This document shows, one piece after another, positions 1 through 7,729 of a DNA stretch of 8,329 nt; within the stretch, counting starts at the first letter, position 1; every line of letters starts with the position of its first letter. The notes under the pieces were generated by a model. That model was not told where the DNA came from. It was given only the letters and a program-made list of their open reading frames with translations, and searched no databases. The position numbers and the translations under genes were made by a program. Source of the stretch: Sulfurovum sp. (GTDB lineage Bacteria; Campylobacterota; Campylobacteria; Campylobacterales; Sulfurovaceae); NCBI GenBank assembly GCA_020721385.1, contig DYMW01000014.1, forward strand, positions 1 to 8,329. Reading direction: 5' to 3'.

Positions 1-50
1 ATATAATTTTTTCTTAAACATAAAAACCACATTTTATTTTTTATATAGTC

Positions 51-80
51 TTGACTCTTTTTTCACTATTATTCTACATT
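51..80 (+). promoter_or_regulatory. Candidate sigma-70 promoter of the NlpC/P60 gene
   Basis: TTGACT at 51-56 matches five of six bases of the -35 consensus. It is followed after 18 bases by TACATT at 75-80, which matches four of six bases of the -10 consensus. A start point near 87 would give a leader of roughly 35 bases. The surrounding DNA is very rich in A and T, so chance matches are likely. The rest of positions 1-120 shows only A/T runs and no convincing hairpin or gene. Confidence 0.35.
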
Positions 81-103
81 CAATTTTATTGGAAACTGTG
101 AAA

Positions 104-110
104 AAAGAGA
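104..110 (+). promoter_or_regulatory. Weak ribosome binding site of the NlpC/P60 gene
   Basis: AAAGAGA lies 10 bases before the ATG at 121. It is only a partial match to AAGGAGG, so initiation may lean on the A-rich leader. The ATG is kept because it opens directly into a basic, hydrophobic anchor, and no longer in-frame start precedes it. Confidence 0.35.
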
Positions 111-120
111 TATACCCTTC

Positions 121-885
121 ATGAGCCTACTCAAAAAAACATTGTTATTTGTTATTGCTATTCAAGTGTTGATACTTGTTCAACTCTCTGTTGTTAAATA
201 TGGGAATCAAAAAAATCATTTTAATACCCTTTACAATACATTAACATTTAAAACACCTCCACCTATTAAACCCACACCCACACCTGCACCATTAACCGAA
301 GAAGAACAAATTCTTGCCGATGCCATCAAGCGTACCATCAATGAAAAGATAACACGGTTTGAGAAATCAACCAAACAAGATAGCCACTTAACGCTGTTGT
401 GTAGCCATGATAAAAGTAAAAATATTCGACAAAAAGTCGCTTTGTATGCCAAAAAACTTTTGGGGCATCGTTACGTTTGGGGAGCAACGGGACCTAATAG
501 CTTTGACTGTTCAGGGTTTACACAAAAAGTCTACAAAAAAGCAGGAATTAGCATTCCTAGAATCTCACAAGAACAAGCCAAGGTGGGAACGTATATTCAA
601 TATCAAAACTTACAACGGGGAGATATGGTATTTTTTGATACCAAACGCCAACGTACGGGTAAGGTAACCCATGTAGGAATCTATTTAACCGATGGCAAAT
701 TTATTCACGCCAGTTCAGGTAAACGAAAAGTGGTCATTACCAATTTTAATAAAAAGATATTTTATAAAAACCGTTTTCTTTGGGGACGACGCATCATAAA
801 CAACCGTAAAAAAAGAACCCTTCAAACCTTTTCTAATGTTGATGTTATGAATTTTTTCAACCAATCCAAGTTACGTAGAACATAA
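121..885 (+). CDS. Membrane-anchored NlpC/P60 family cell-wall peptidase
   Basis: This is a 254-residue protein of the NlpC/P60 family, cysteine peptidases that usually cut peptide stems of peptidoglycan, often after D-Glu. Residues 5-25 form a hydrophobic segment after a Lys pair, without a clear signal-peptidase site, so I expect an inner-membrane anchor with the enzyme in the periplasm. A Pro/Thr-rich linker (46-57, PPPIKPTPTPAP) and a charged, probably helical stretch (58-90) follow. The catalytic domain spans about 102-226: Cys130 in FDCSGF, His184 in THVGIY and His196 in FIHASS fit the expected Cys-His-His triad, and RGDMVFF (166-172) is a typical family motif. A basic tail of about 30 residues ends the protein. 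The macroglobulin gene starts 84 bases downstream on the same strand. The family call is firm. The exact bond cut and any link to the neighbour are unknown. Confidence 0.92.
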   Translation: MSLLKKTLLFVIAIQVLILVQLSVVKYGNQKNHFNTLYNTLTFKTPPPIKPTPTPAPLTEEEQILADAIKRTINEKITRFEKSTKQDSHLTLLCSHDKSKNIRQKVALYAKKLLGHRYVWGATGPNSFDCSGFTQKVYKKAGISIPRISQEQAKVGTYIQYQNLQRGDMVFFDTKRQRTGKVTHVGIYLTDGKFIHASSGKRKVVITNFNKKIFYKNRFLWGRRIINNRKKRTLQTFSNVDVMNFFNQSKLRRT

Positions 886-910
886 CGCTTTTAGTTAATC
901 TCAAAGTGGT

Positions 911-916
911 TATAAT
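911..916 (+). promoter_or_regulatory. Candidate -10 box for the macroglobulin gene
   Basis: TATAAT at 911-916 is a perfect -10 hexamer in the gap between the two + strand genes. Transcription would begin near 923, giving a leader of about 47 bases. No good -35 box is visible at the usual distance (around 888-893 the sequence is CTTTTA). A weak -35 is common in Campylobacterota sigma-70 promoters, so this does not argue strongly against it. Confidence 0.45.
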
Positions 917-940
917 TTATTTACCATTTTTAGTTATAGT

Positions 941-952
941 TGTTATATAACA
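941..952. promoter_or_regulatory. 12-bp perfect palindrome, possible operator
   Basis: TGTTATATAACA is a perfect dyad between the candidate -10 box and the ribosome binding site of the macroglobulin gene. Its size and place would suit a dimeric repressor or a site acting on the leader. Such palindromes are expected to occur by chance in A/T-rich DNA, and I do not recognise a specific regulator for it. Confidence 0.25.
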
Positions 953-954
953 TT

Positions 955-960
955 GGAGGA
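955..960 (+). promoter_or_regulatory. Strong Shine-Dalgarno site of the macroglobulin gene
   Basis: GGAGGA lies 9 bases before the ATG at 970. It is the best ribosome binding site in the window and fixes the start of the large gene, which begins directly with a signal peptide. Use of such a site also argues against a Bacteroidetes host. Confidence 0.8.
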
Positions 961-969
961 TTCTAAAAA

Positions 970-3900
970 ATGAAAAAATTATTACTACTGCTACTCTTTA
1001 CACTATTTGGTTATGCACAAGATTATGAGACACAATGGCATGAAATTGAAAATCTTGAACAACAAAATCTGCCAAAAAGTGCCTTGGACAAAGTACAACT
1101 GCTCTACGAAAAAGCCCAGAAAAACAAGAATGAGACACAATTTATAAAAGCCCTACTCTATCAAGAGAAATACCTTTATACCTTAAATGAAGAGGGTTAT
1201 GTGGGTACCATTCAAAACATAGAGAAAGCACTCAAACAAAGCCCTACTCACAATACAAAACTCATTTTAACCTCCATCTTAGCACAACTCTACAGCACCT
1301 ATTTGGACAACAATCTCTATAACTTACAAGAGAGAACCCCATTAACTGAAGAGAAGAATAAAGATATAAAAACATGGAGTATTAAAAAACTGTTAAACAA
1401 ATCTTCAACACTCTATCTTGAATCGTTAAATCTTAAAGCTCAAGAGATTTCTATGAATGCATATACAACGATATTAAGTGAAAATAAAAACACAACCGAT
1501 TTACGACCTACGCTCTATGACTTTTTGGCATTTAGAGCATTGGAGTATTTTAACAATGAGAGAAACTATCTTACCGAACCTGTTTATGCCTTTGAATTAA
1601 AAGACAAAGAGGCATTAGGCTCACTTAAAACCTTTATGAATCACCACTTTAACACCAAAGATAAAACTTCATTTAAATACCAAACCCTACGTATTTATCA
1701 AAAACTTTTACAATTTCATTACATTAAAAAAGAGCCAAAAGCCTTAGAACACATCAACCTTGAACGGCTTTTGTTTGTCTATAAAAACTTTCATGCCAAA
1801 GAACGGGATGGCTACTATCTTGAAACATTAAAGAAAATGGTGCATCAAGATGCTCAAAGTGAAGCCCTCTATTATTTGGCACTTTATCATTTGGAACAAG
1901 ACCATTATAAACAAGCTATGGCGTATGCCGACCGAGGGATTAAGACCAATAATCCGTATATCGTACGTCAATGTCAATCAATAAAAAATGAGATTTTAAC
2001 CCAATCGTTACAACTCCAAATAGAAACCGTTAATCTACCCAATGAAAACATTTTAGCCAAAGTTGCTTACCGAAACAGTAAAACCCTTTTTGTAAAGGTC
2101 ATTAAAGTCAACACAATAAACATTCAAAAACTTGACACTCTCAACGATGAAAAAAAAGAGCATTACATCAACACCCTTCCTATTTTAAACCAATTTCATC
2201 TCAATTTGCCACCTGCCAACGATTACAAACGTCATACAACCGAAATCTCATTGGGGGCTTATGATGTAGGACAATATCTCTTTGTTCTCTCTACGAATGA
2301 AACTTTTACAAAACAAAGTATCTTCCAACTTGGCACCATCTCTAACATTGCCTATATGCAACAAGGTAATGATAAACTGCTTATTATTAACCGAAAAAGT
2401 GGTAAAGCCTTCAGTAATGTAAAAACATCCTTTTATGTGAAAGCGTACAACAGCAAAACAAATAAAAGCGAGACCATACTCTATTCGAGCAAAATTAGTA
2501 ACATTCAAGGCTTTATTGATATTCCTTCTATTAAAGGGAGTTACTCCATGGTTTTTGAGTATCAAAATGATAGATTAGACCTAAGTGACCAAACCTATTC
2601 AAACCCTTATCAACAAGATAAAAAAGAGTGGTCACAAGATTTTGTCCATTTCTTTACCGACCGAGCCATCTACCGACCCAATCAAACCATCTATTTTAAA
2701 GGGTTGGCAGTTGAAAGCTACAGCAATAAAACCCCTAAAATTTTAAGCCAAAAAACCATTGAGGTGACCTTTTACAATACCAATCAACAAAAAATTGAGA
2801 CACAAACGCTCACTACTGATGCATTTGGTACCTTTAATGGTCACTTTACCGCTCCCAAAAGTGGTCTGTTGGGTTCCATGTATTTAAGTGCCGATATTGG
2901 TGGTGAAACCTACATACAAGTCGAAGAGTACAAACGTCCAAAATTTGAAACAACCCTTAATCCACTCAATAAAAGCTATAAATTGGGCGATAAAATCACC
3001 ATTACAGGGGTAGCCAAAGCTTATGCAGGAGACCCAATTGCTGGGGCAGGAGTACACTATACGGTGACACAAGTAGCCGACTTTCCTTGGATGCCTTATT
3101 GGAAACCAATGCCAATTACTGCTCCAAAACAATTGGCTTCAGGACAAAGTAGTACCGATAAAAATGGTGCATTTACCTTTGATTTTGAAGCATTACCCGA
3201 CAACACCCTATCACCTATAGACAAACCAAACTACCGATACCAAATCCTAGTAGATGTTACCGATAGCACAGGAGAGAGCCACACACAAGAGAAAACCATT
3301 CAACTCGGCTATGTCTCCATTAAAGCTGAAATGCTCATCGATGAGGAACTCCAAAGCGACAACAACAACACCTTAATGCTACAAACCACCAATCTTGATG
3401 ATGAATTTCAACCTTTAAAAGGAAACGTTATAATCGAAAAAATTAAAAAAGAGGAACAGGTCTATCGAAACCGATACTGGCAACAACCCGATATGCCTCT
3501 CTATTCCAAAGCAGAATTTGAACAACTCTTTTCTAACTATCGCTATGATGAAAAAGAAAAAAATTTGGAAAAAACACCCATTGAAACCCTTATGTTTGAT
3601 ACCAATAAAAGTAAAATACTCAACCTCAATCACCTAGAACAAGGAACATATCTTTTAACCTTGCAAACAACCGATGAGCATGGAGTAGCAGTAGACAAAC
3701 AAAAATTGATTACGGTTTATGATAATCACGCTACAGAACCCCCTTTTACCACCTATTTATGGCAAAAGAGTGACAAAACCGCTTATGATGTTGACGATAC
3801 CGCAATCTTAACCTTAAAAAGTAGTCTTAAAGACATTCCTATTCTATTAACCATTGAGAGAGATGAAAAAATCATTGAAGAAAAATGGCTCAACATTACA

Positions 3901-6837
3901 GACGTTACCAAAGAGCTTGTTCAAATACGAGAGCAAGATAGAGGAAATCTTTATTATCAATTGAACTTTATTCAAGATAACCGTGCGTACCATCAAGAGG
4001 GAACACTCACCATTCCTTGGGACAATGAATTAACCGTAGAGTATATCAGCTTTAGAGACAAACTCAAACCCAATGAAGAGGAGCAATGGAAAATTAAAAT
4101 ATCAGGTAAAGACAAAGAACGTGTTATGGCACAAATGGTTGCCACATTGTATGATGCTTCACTCGATGCACTGATTCCTTATCAATTTACGATTCCCAAT
4201 CTTTACCCCTATTATACTCGTGCTTACGATTTAGAATGGAGTGGCAAAAATTTTGATGCCAGTTCCATTACCAACACATACAGAGCAACCAATACCACAA
4301 TCATAGAGCGTCTCTTTTCTCATCTAAAATGGCTTGAATTTATCCAACAACCATCCTATCGTGGTTATGCCGAGAGTGACATGATGGTAGCAATGCCTGC
4401 TCCTGTTATGATGGAGTCTCCTCATGTTGCAACCATGGTCTCAGATGAAGTTGCTAGTGGTGCAGGAAATATGGCTAAAAACATGGCTGAAACCTCTCCT
4501 AAAAAAGAAGAACCACAAGCACCTATGGCTGTTCGTAAAAATTTAAATGAAACCATCTTTTTTAAACCCAATTTACAAACCGATGAAGAGGGAAATATTC
4601 TTATAGACTTTAAAACCAATGAAGCCCTAAGCCGTTGGAACTTTTTGGCATTTGTACATACCAAAGATTTAAAAACCGCCATTACTCAAAAGAGCTTAAC
4701 CACACAAAAAGAGCTTATGGTGGTAAGCAACCTACCCCGTTTCTTTAGAGAAAAAGACCAAATTACCCTCTCTGCTAAAGTGGTCAATATGAGTGATAAA
4801 AACGTAACAGGAGAGTGTGAACTTCAACTGATTAACCCTTTAGATGAAACACCTATTTTTACACGAGAGTTCAAAAAAACTTTTAAAATTGCCCAAAAAA
4901 GTTTTACCTTGGTTACTTTTGATATTACCGTACCCGATGTTGACAAAGTACCTGCCATCCAACATATCCTTATTGCCAAAACCAAAACCCACTCGGATGC
5001 CGAACAGGTGATTGTACCCATACTCTCCAATAGACTCTTTGTGACGGAGAGTCAACTCTTGTCTGTACCTGCTGAGTCCAATAAAACATTTACCCTTGAA
5101 TCACTAAAAAACAACCACTCAACCACACTCAACCACCATAAACTCACCTTAGAGTTCACCTCCAATCCTGCATGGTATGCGGTGCAATCGTTGCCGTACC
5201 TTATGGAATATCCTCATGAGTGTAGTGAACAACGCTTTGCACGTTATTATGCCAATGCTTTAGCCTCTAAAATTGCCAACAGCACCCCTAAAATCAAAGC
5301 CATCTTTGAATCTTGGAAACATAAAGAGCAACTCAAAAGCAATCTTAGTAGCAATGAAGAGCTAAAATCGGTACTACTCGAAGAGACTCCTTGGGTACTT
5401 GATGCCCAAAGCCAAGAAGAGCAACAACAAAACATTGCCCTACTCTTTGACCTTCATCAACTTGCCAAAGAGAAAACAGAGGCACTAACGCAACTCAAAC
5501 AACGACAACTCCCCGATGGTGGATGGGCATGGTTTGAAGGAGGAGAAGCGAGTTGGTACATCACCCAATATATTGTTGAAGGGATGGGGCATTTAAAAAA
5601 GTTGGGAGTGAATGTAGAAGACTCTAACATGATAAACTCAGCGATTGCCTTTATGGACAATGAGCTAGAAAGTGCGTATCAAGCGTTAGCCAAAAGCGTA
5701 GAAGAAAATCGTACCACCTTCAAAGACAACCATCTTAGTAGCATGGTAATCCACTACCTTTATGCCAGAAGTTTTTTTAAAAACAGTATGAGTATACCCA
5801 CAAAACACGCCTATGATTACTATATTCAACAAGCCAAAAACCATTGGAAAGATAAAGGTTTGTATGAACAAGGCATGATTGCCCTTGCGTTACATCAAAC
5901 CCTTCAAGATGCCAAACCCATTGTTGCATCACTCAAAGAACGTGCCATTATCAACGATGAGTTAGGTGCGTACTTTAAATATGAAAATGGATACCATTGG
6001 AATCAACTTCCTATCGAAACCCATGCGTTAATGATTGAGGTCTTCAGCACCATTACCCAAGACAAAAAGATGGTTGAGCAGTTAAAAACTTGGCTTCTTA
6101 AAAACAAACAAACCACCCATTGGAACACCACCAAAGCAACCTCATCGGCTATTTATGCCCTGCTTTCTGATAATGCATGGCTTGTTAATGAAAAAATGGT
6201 TACGGTCTCTTTTGATAGCAGTGTGGAGTATCAAACCCAACTCAAAAAAGCACAAGATACTGCCCAAAAAGGAACGGGATATTTCAAAGTAGACTATGAC
6301 AAATTTGATGCTTCCATGGCAACAGTGAAGGTTTCCAACCCGAATAAACACCCTGCATGGGGCAGTTTGTATTGGCAATATTTTGAAAATATGAACAAAA
6401 TAAAAAGCTTTAAAGCAACCCCTTTGACCATCCATAAAAAACTCTTTCGTATTCAACAAAGCGACCAAGCAGAGGTATTAAGCCCCATTACAAAACAACC
6501 ACTTAACGTTGGAGACAAAGTCAAAGTACGCATAGAAATCAAAGTAGACAGAGCCATGGAGTATGTCATGCTCAAAGATAGTAGGGCCTCTACCTTTGAA
6601 CCCATCAATGTGTTAAGTGGGTACAAATATCAAGATGGTTTAGGGTATTACGAAAGCACCAAAGACAATGCTACCTACTTTTTTATTGACTCTCTACCAA
6701 AAGGAACTTATGTGTTTGAATACCCTCTCTTTGTAACCCATAAAGGAGTGTTTTCAAATGGGGTAACCACCATAGAGAGTATGTATGCCCCTGAATTTAA
6801 AAGTCATTCAGAAGGCGTAAATGTTTCTGTTCAATAA
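970..6837 (+). CDS. Large secreted alpha-2-macroglobulin family protein with intact thioester motif
   Basis: This 1955-residue protein belongs to the bacterial alpha-2-macroglobulins, thought to trap attacking proteases: a bait segment is cut, the fold closes and an internal thioester bonds the attacker. A signal peptide (1-16, cleavage likely after GYA) has no lipobox Cys, so a soluble periplasmic protein is predicted. Residues 17-345 look helical, with a TPR-like pair near 296-340. Macroglobulin-type beta domains follow, including the MG2 signature TDRAIYRPNQ (563-572) and VEEYKRPKFE (651-660). A Met-rich segment (about 1133-1190) precedes the A2M domain (from about 1191, FFKPN at 1197). 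The thioester motif CSEQ is at 1418-1421 in an alpha-helical domain that also holds PDGGWAWF (1515-1522). A beta-rich end (about 1815-1955) resembles the receptor-binding-like domain. Only three Cys occur: 335, 1283 and 1418. The architecture recalls long Bacteroidetes versions rather than E. coli YfhM. The frame is unbroken. Confidence 0.93.
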   Translation: MKKLLLLLLFTLFGYAQDYETQWHEIENLEQQNLPKSALDKVQLLYEKAQKNKNETQFIKALLYQEKYLYTLNEEGYVGTIQNIEKALKQSPTHNTKLILTSILAQLYSTYLDNNLYNLQERTPLTEEKNKDIKTWSIKKLLNKSSTLYLESLNLKAQEISMNAYTTILSENKNTTDLRPTLYDFLAFRALEYFNNERNYLTEPVYAFELKDKEALGSLKTFMNHHFNTKDKTSFKYQTLRIYQKLLQFHYIKKEPKALEHINLERLLFVYKNFHAKERDGYYLETLKKMVHQDAQSEALYYLALYHLEQDHYKQAMAYADRGIKTNNPYIVRQCQSIKNEILTQSLQLQIETVNLPNENILAKVAYRNSKTLFVKVIKVNTINIQKLDTLNDEKKEHYINTLPILNQFHLNLPPANDYKRHTTEISLGAYDVGQYLFVLSTNETFTKQSIFQLGTISNIAYMQQGNDKLLIINRKSGKAFSNVKTSFYVKAYNSKTNKSETILYSSKISNIQGFIDIPSIKGSYSMVFEYQNDRLDLSDQTYSNPYQQDKKEWSQDFVHFFTDRAIYRPNQTIYFKGLAVESYSNKTPKILSQKTIEVTFYNTNQQKIETQTLTTDAFGTFNGHFTAPKSGLLGSMYLSADIGGETYIQVEEYKRPKFETTLNPLNKSYKLGDKITITGVAKAYAGDPIAGAGVHYTVTQVADFPWMPYWKPMPITAPKQLASGQSSTDKNGAFTFDFEALPDNTLSPIDKPNYRYQILVDVTDSTGESHTQEKTIQLGYVSIKAEMLIDEELQSDNNNTLMLQTTNLDDEFQPLKGNVIIEKIKKEEQVYRNRYWQQPDMPLYSKAEFEQLFSNYRYDEKEKNLEKTPIETLMFDTNKSKILNLNHLEQGTYLLTLQTTDEHGVAVDKQKLITVYDNHATEPPFTTYLWQKSDKTAYDVDDTAILTLKSSLKDIPILLTIERDEKIIEEKWLNITDVTKELVQIREQDRGNLYYQLNFIQDNRAYHQEGTLTIPWDNELTVEYISFRDKLKPNEEEQWKIKISGKDKERVMAQMVATLYDASLDALIPYQFTIPNLYPYYTRAYDLEWSGKNFDASSITNTYRATNTTIIERLFSHLKWLEFIQQPSYRGYAESDMMVAMPAPVMMESPHVATMVSDEVASGAGNMAKNMAETSPKKEEPQAPMAVRKNLNETIFFKPNLQTDEEGNILIDFKTNEALSRWNFLAFVHTKDLKTAITQKSLTTQKELMVVSNLPRFFREKDQITLSAKVVNMSDKNVTGECELQLINPLDETPIFTREFKKTFKIAQKSFTLVTFDITVPDVDKVPAIQHILIAKTKTHSDAEQVIVPILSNRLFVTESQLLSVPAESNKTFTLESLKNNHSTTLNHHKLTLEFTSNPAWYAVQSLPYLMEYPHECSEQRFARYYANALASKIANSTPKIKAIFESWKHKEQLKSNLSSNEELKSVLLEETPWVLDAQSQEEQQQNIALLFDLHQLAKEKTEALTQLKQRQLPDGGWAWFEGGEASWYITQYIVEGMGHLKKLGVNVEDSNMINSAIAFMDNELESAYQALAKSVEENRTTFKDNHLSSMVIHYLYARSFFKNSMSIPTKHAYDYYIQQAKNHWKDKGLYEQGMIALALHQTLQDAKPIVASLKERAIINDELGAYFKYENGYHWNQLPIETHALMIEVFSTITQDKKMVEQLKTWLLKNKQTTHWNTTKATSSAIYALLSDNAWLVNEKMVTVSFDSSVEYQTQLKKAQDTAQKGTGYFKVDYDKFDASMATVKVSNPNKHPAWGSLYWQYFENMNKIKSFKATPLTIHKKLFRIQQSDQAEVLSPITKQPLNVGDKVKVRIEIKVDRAMEYVMLKDSRASTFEPINVLSGYKYQDGLGYYESTKDNATYFFIDSLPKGTYVFEYPLFVTHKGVFSNGVTTIESMYAPEFKSHSEGVNVSVQ
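4366..4539 (+). other. Candidate bait region of the macroglobulin, Met-rich and low in complexity
   Basis: Residues 1133-1190 form a probably disordered stretch dominated by Met, Ala, Pro, Ser and Glu. There are nine Met between 1138 and 1186, with motifs such as MMVAMPAP, and a charged end (KKEEP, 1178-1182). It lies immediately before the conserved A2M domain, which is where the protease bait sits in animal and bacterial macroglobulins. The bait role is inferred from position and composition. It could instead be only a flexible linker. Confidence 0.55.
5221..5232 (+). other. Thioester motif codons (CSEQ)
   Basis: These four codons encode Cys1418-Ser-Glu-Gln1421, after the residues YPHE. 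In the family, Cys and Gln of CxEQ form the internal thioester that bonds captured proteases. Both are present, so this copy should be of the thioester-active class. Many bacterial paralogues (the YfaS type) lack the motif. Confidence 0.88.
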
Positions 6838-6842
6838 CCCCT

Positions 6843-6876
6843 AACGATGGTGTTTTTAAAACACTATCGTTTTGTT
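6843..6876 (+). terminator. Hairpin terminator of the macroglobulin gene, inside the end of purU
   Basis: The arms at 6843-6855 (AACGATGGTGTTT) and 6859-6871 pair over 13 positions, with one G-U wobble in the + strand RNA and a 3-base loop (6856-6858). The T-rich tail at 6870-6876 reads TTTTGTT. It starts 5 bases after the macroglobulin stop. In the - strand direction the wobble becomes a C-A mismatch and no T run follows, so it should work best for the + strand transcript. The loop is the stop codon of purU, and the right arm encodes its last residues. Confidence 0.72.
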
Positions 6877-7692
6877 TCCATGAACAAATACCCTATCGTT
6901 CAACACAAAATTCAAAGCACGGGAGAGGACTATTTTTTCAACATCGCGTCCTGCACGTTGCATATCTCGCCACTCTAAACGATGGTTTACAGGAATGACA
7001 TCTTGGGCAATAATTGGACCTTCATCCAAATCATCCGTAACAAAGTGTGCGGTTGCTCCAATAATCTTTACCCCTCTTTCATGTGCTTGTTTATAAGGAT
7101 TGGCTCCAATAAATGCAGGTAAAAAGGAGTGGTGAATGTTAATAATTTGTTTGGGATAACGTGAAACAAACGATGAGGTTAAGATACGCATGTATTTAGC
7201 TAAGACAATATAATCAAACTCCTGTGCATCAATCACCATAGCCATATGCTCTTCATGCTCTTCACGTGTAAGCCCTTCGGTTGGTACATAAAAAAATGGT
7301 ATATCAAAACGGCGTACCAACTGTTCCAACACATCATGATTGGCGATGACGGCTTCAATATCCGCATCCAACTCACCAGCTTCATGACGAATGAGTATGT
7401 CACCCAAAGCATGAGACTCTTTGGTGGCTAAAATAACAATTTTTTTCCGCCGAGGTACAATGACTTTAAGATGAGCATTTTTAGGTGTAATTTCTTGTAA
7501 CGCTTGTTTGAGTTCATTTACTTCAAATGCACCTATGACCACCGAACGCATAAAAAATTTACCCTCTTCTTTATCAACAAATTCACGGTTAGAATCTATG
7601 TTTAAATCTCGGTCATAAAAGACTTTTGAAATTTTATAAACCAACCCTTTTTCATCATCACAATCAATTAATACTCTTGCTTTTTTTTCCAT
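6856..7692 (-). CDS. purU: Formyltetrahydrofolate deformylase
   Basis: PurU is a cytoplasmic enzyme that hydrolyses 10-formyltetrahydrofolate to formate and tetrahydrofolate, balancing one-carbon pools and, in E. coli, supplying formate for purine synthesis. The 278 residues match the usual length (E. coli about 280). An N-terminal ACT domain (about 5-82, starting RVLIDCDDEKGLVYKIS) is the regulatory part that separates PurU from the glycinamide ribonucleotide transformylase PurN. The catalytic formyltransferase fold follows (about 84-270). By alignment with PurN, Asn185 and His187 in NIHHSFLP and Asp223 in TDDLDEGP are the catalytic residues. NIHHSF, in place of NIHPSL, is typical of PurU. 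An AGGAAA site lies just upstream of the ATG. The gene follows the patatin gene by 29 bases and converges with the macroglobulin gene, 18 bases separating the two stop codons. Confidence 0.95.
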   Translation of the reverse strand: MEKKARVLIDCDDEKGLVYKISKVFYDRDLNIDSNREFVDKEEGKFFMRSVVIGAFEVNELKQALQEITPKNAHLKVIVPRRKKIVILATKESHALGDILIRHEAGELDADIEAVIANHDVLEQLVRRFDIPFFYVPTEGLTREEHEEHMAMVIDAQEFDYIVLAKYMRILTSSFVSRYPKQIINIHHSFLPAFIGANPYKQAHERGVKIIGATAHFVTDDLDEGPIIAQDVIPVNHRLEWRDMQRAGRDVEKIVLSRALNFVLNDRVFVHGNKTIVF

Positions 7693-7695
7693 TAC

Positions 7696-7701
7696 TTTCC
7701 T
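7696..7701 (-). promoter_or_regulatory. Ribosome binding site of purU
   Basis: Read on the - strand, AGGAAA (7701 down to 7696) sits a few bases before the ATG at 7692. A second AGG lies just upstream at 7705-7703. This supports the chosen start, which also places the ACT domain right at the N-terminus as expected for PurU. Confidence 0.6.
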
Positions 7702-7720
7702 ACCTAAAATTTATAAATGA

Positions 7721-7729
7721 ATTATACCA
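7721..7729 (-). promoter_or_regulatory. Extended -10 promoter element before purU
   Basis: On the - strand the bases from 7729 down to 7721 read TGGTATAAT, a perfect TGnTATAAT extended -10 element. It overlaps the end of the patatin gene, including its stop codon. Transcription would start near 7714, giving purU a leader of about 22 bases. No good -35 is seen around 7749-7744 (GGCAGA), but an extended -10 can work without one. It may give purU expression independent of the upstream gene. Confidence 0.4.

Noticed and set aside
1..50. Possible terminator or hairpin in the A/T runs at the left edge
   Set aside because: Only short A/T pairings are possible, with no G/C-containing stem, so this is not distinguishable from plain A/T-rich spacer.
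231..452. Open frame on the - strand inside the NlpC/P60 gene
   Set aside because: It lies opposite a clear domain-bearing gene, its product has no recognisable motif, and the frame reflects the Pro/Thr-rich linker codons read backwards.
407..667. Second + strand frame overlapping the NlpC/P60 catalytic domain
   Set aside because: It is out of frame with conserved catalytic residues and has no recognisable domain. I also considered a frameshift, but the main frame is complete from anchor to tail.
2248..6468. Several - strand frames of 61-108 codons within the macroglobulin gene
   Set aside because: The long + strand frame explains the region with ordered domains. The opposite frames have no ribosome binding site or motif that I can support.
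7246..7431. Short + strand frame inside purU
   Set aside because: It is antisense to the catalytic domain of purU and its product has no recognisable features.
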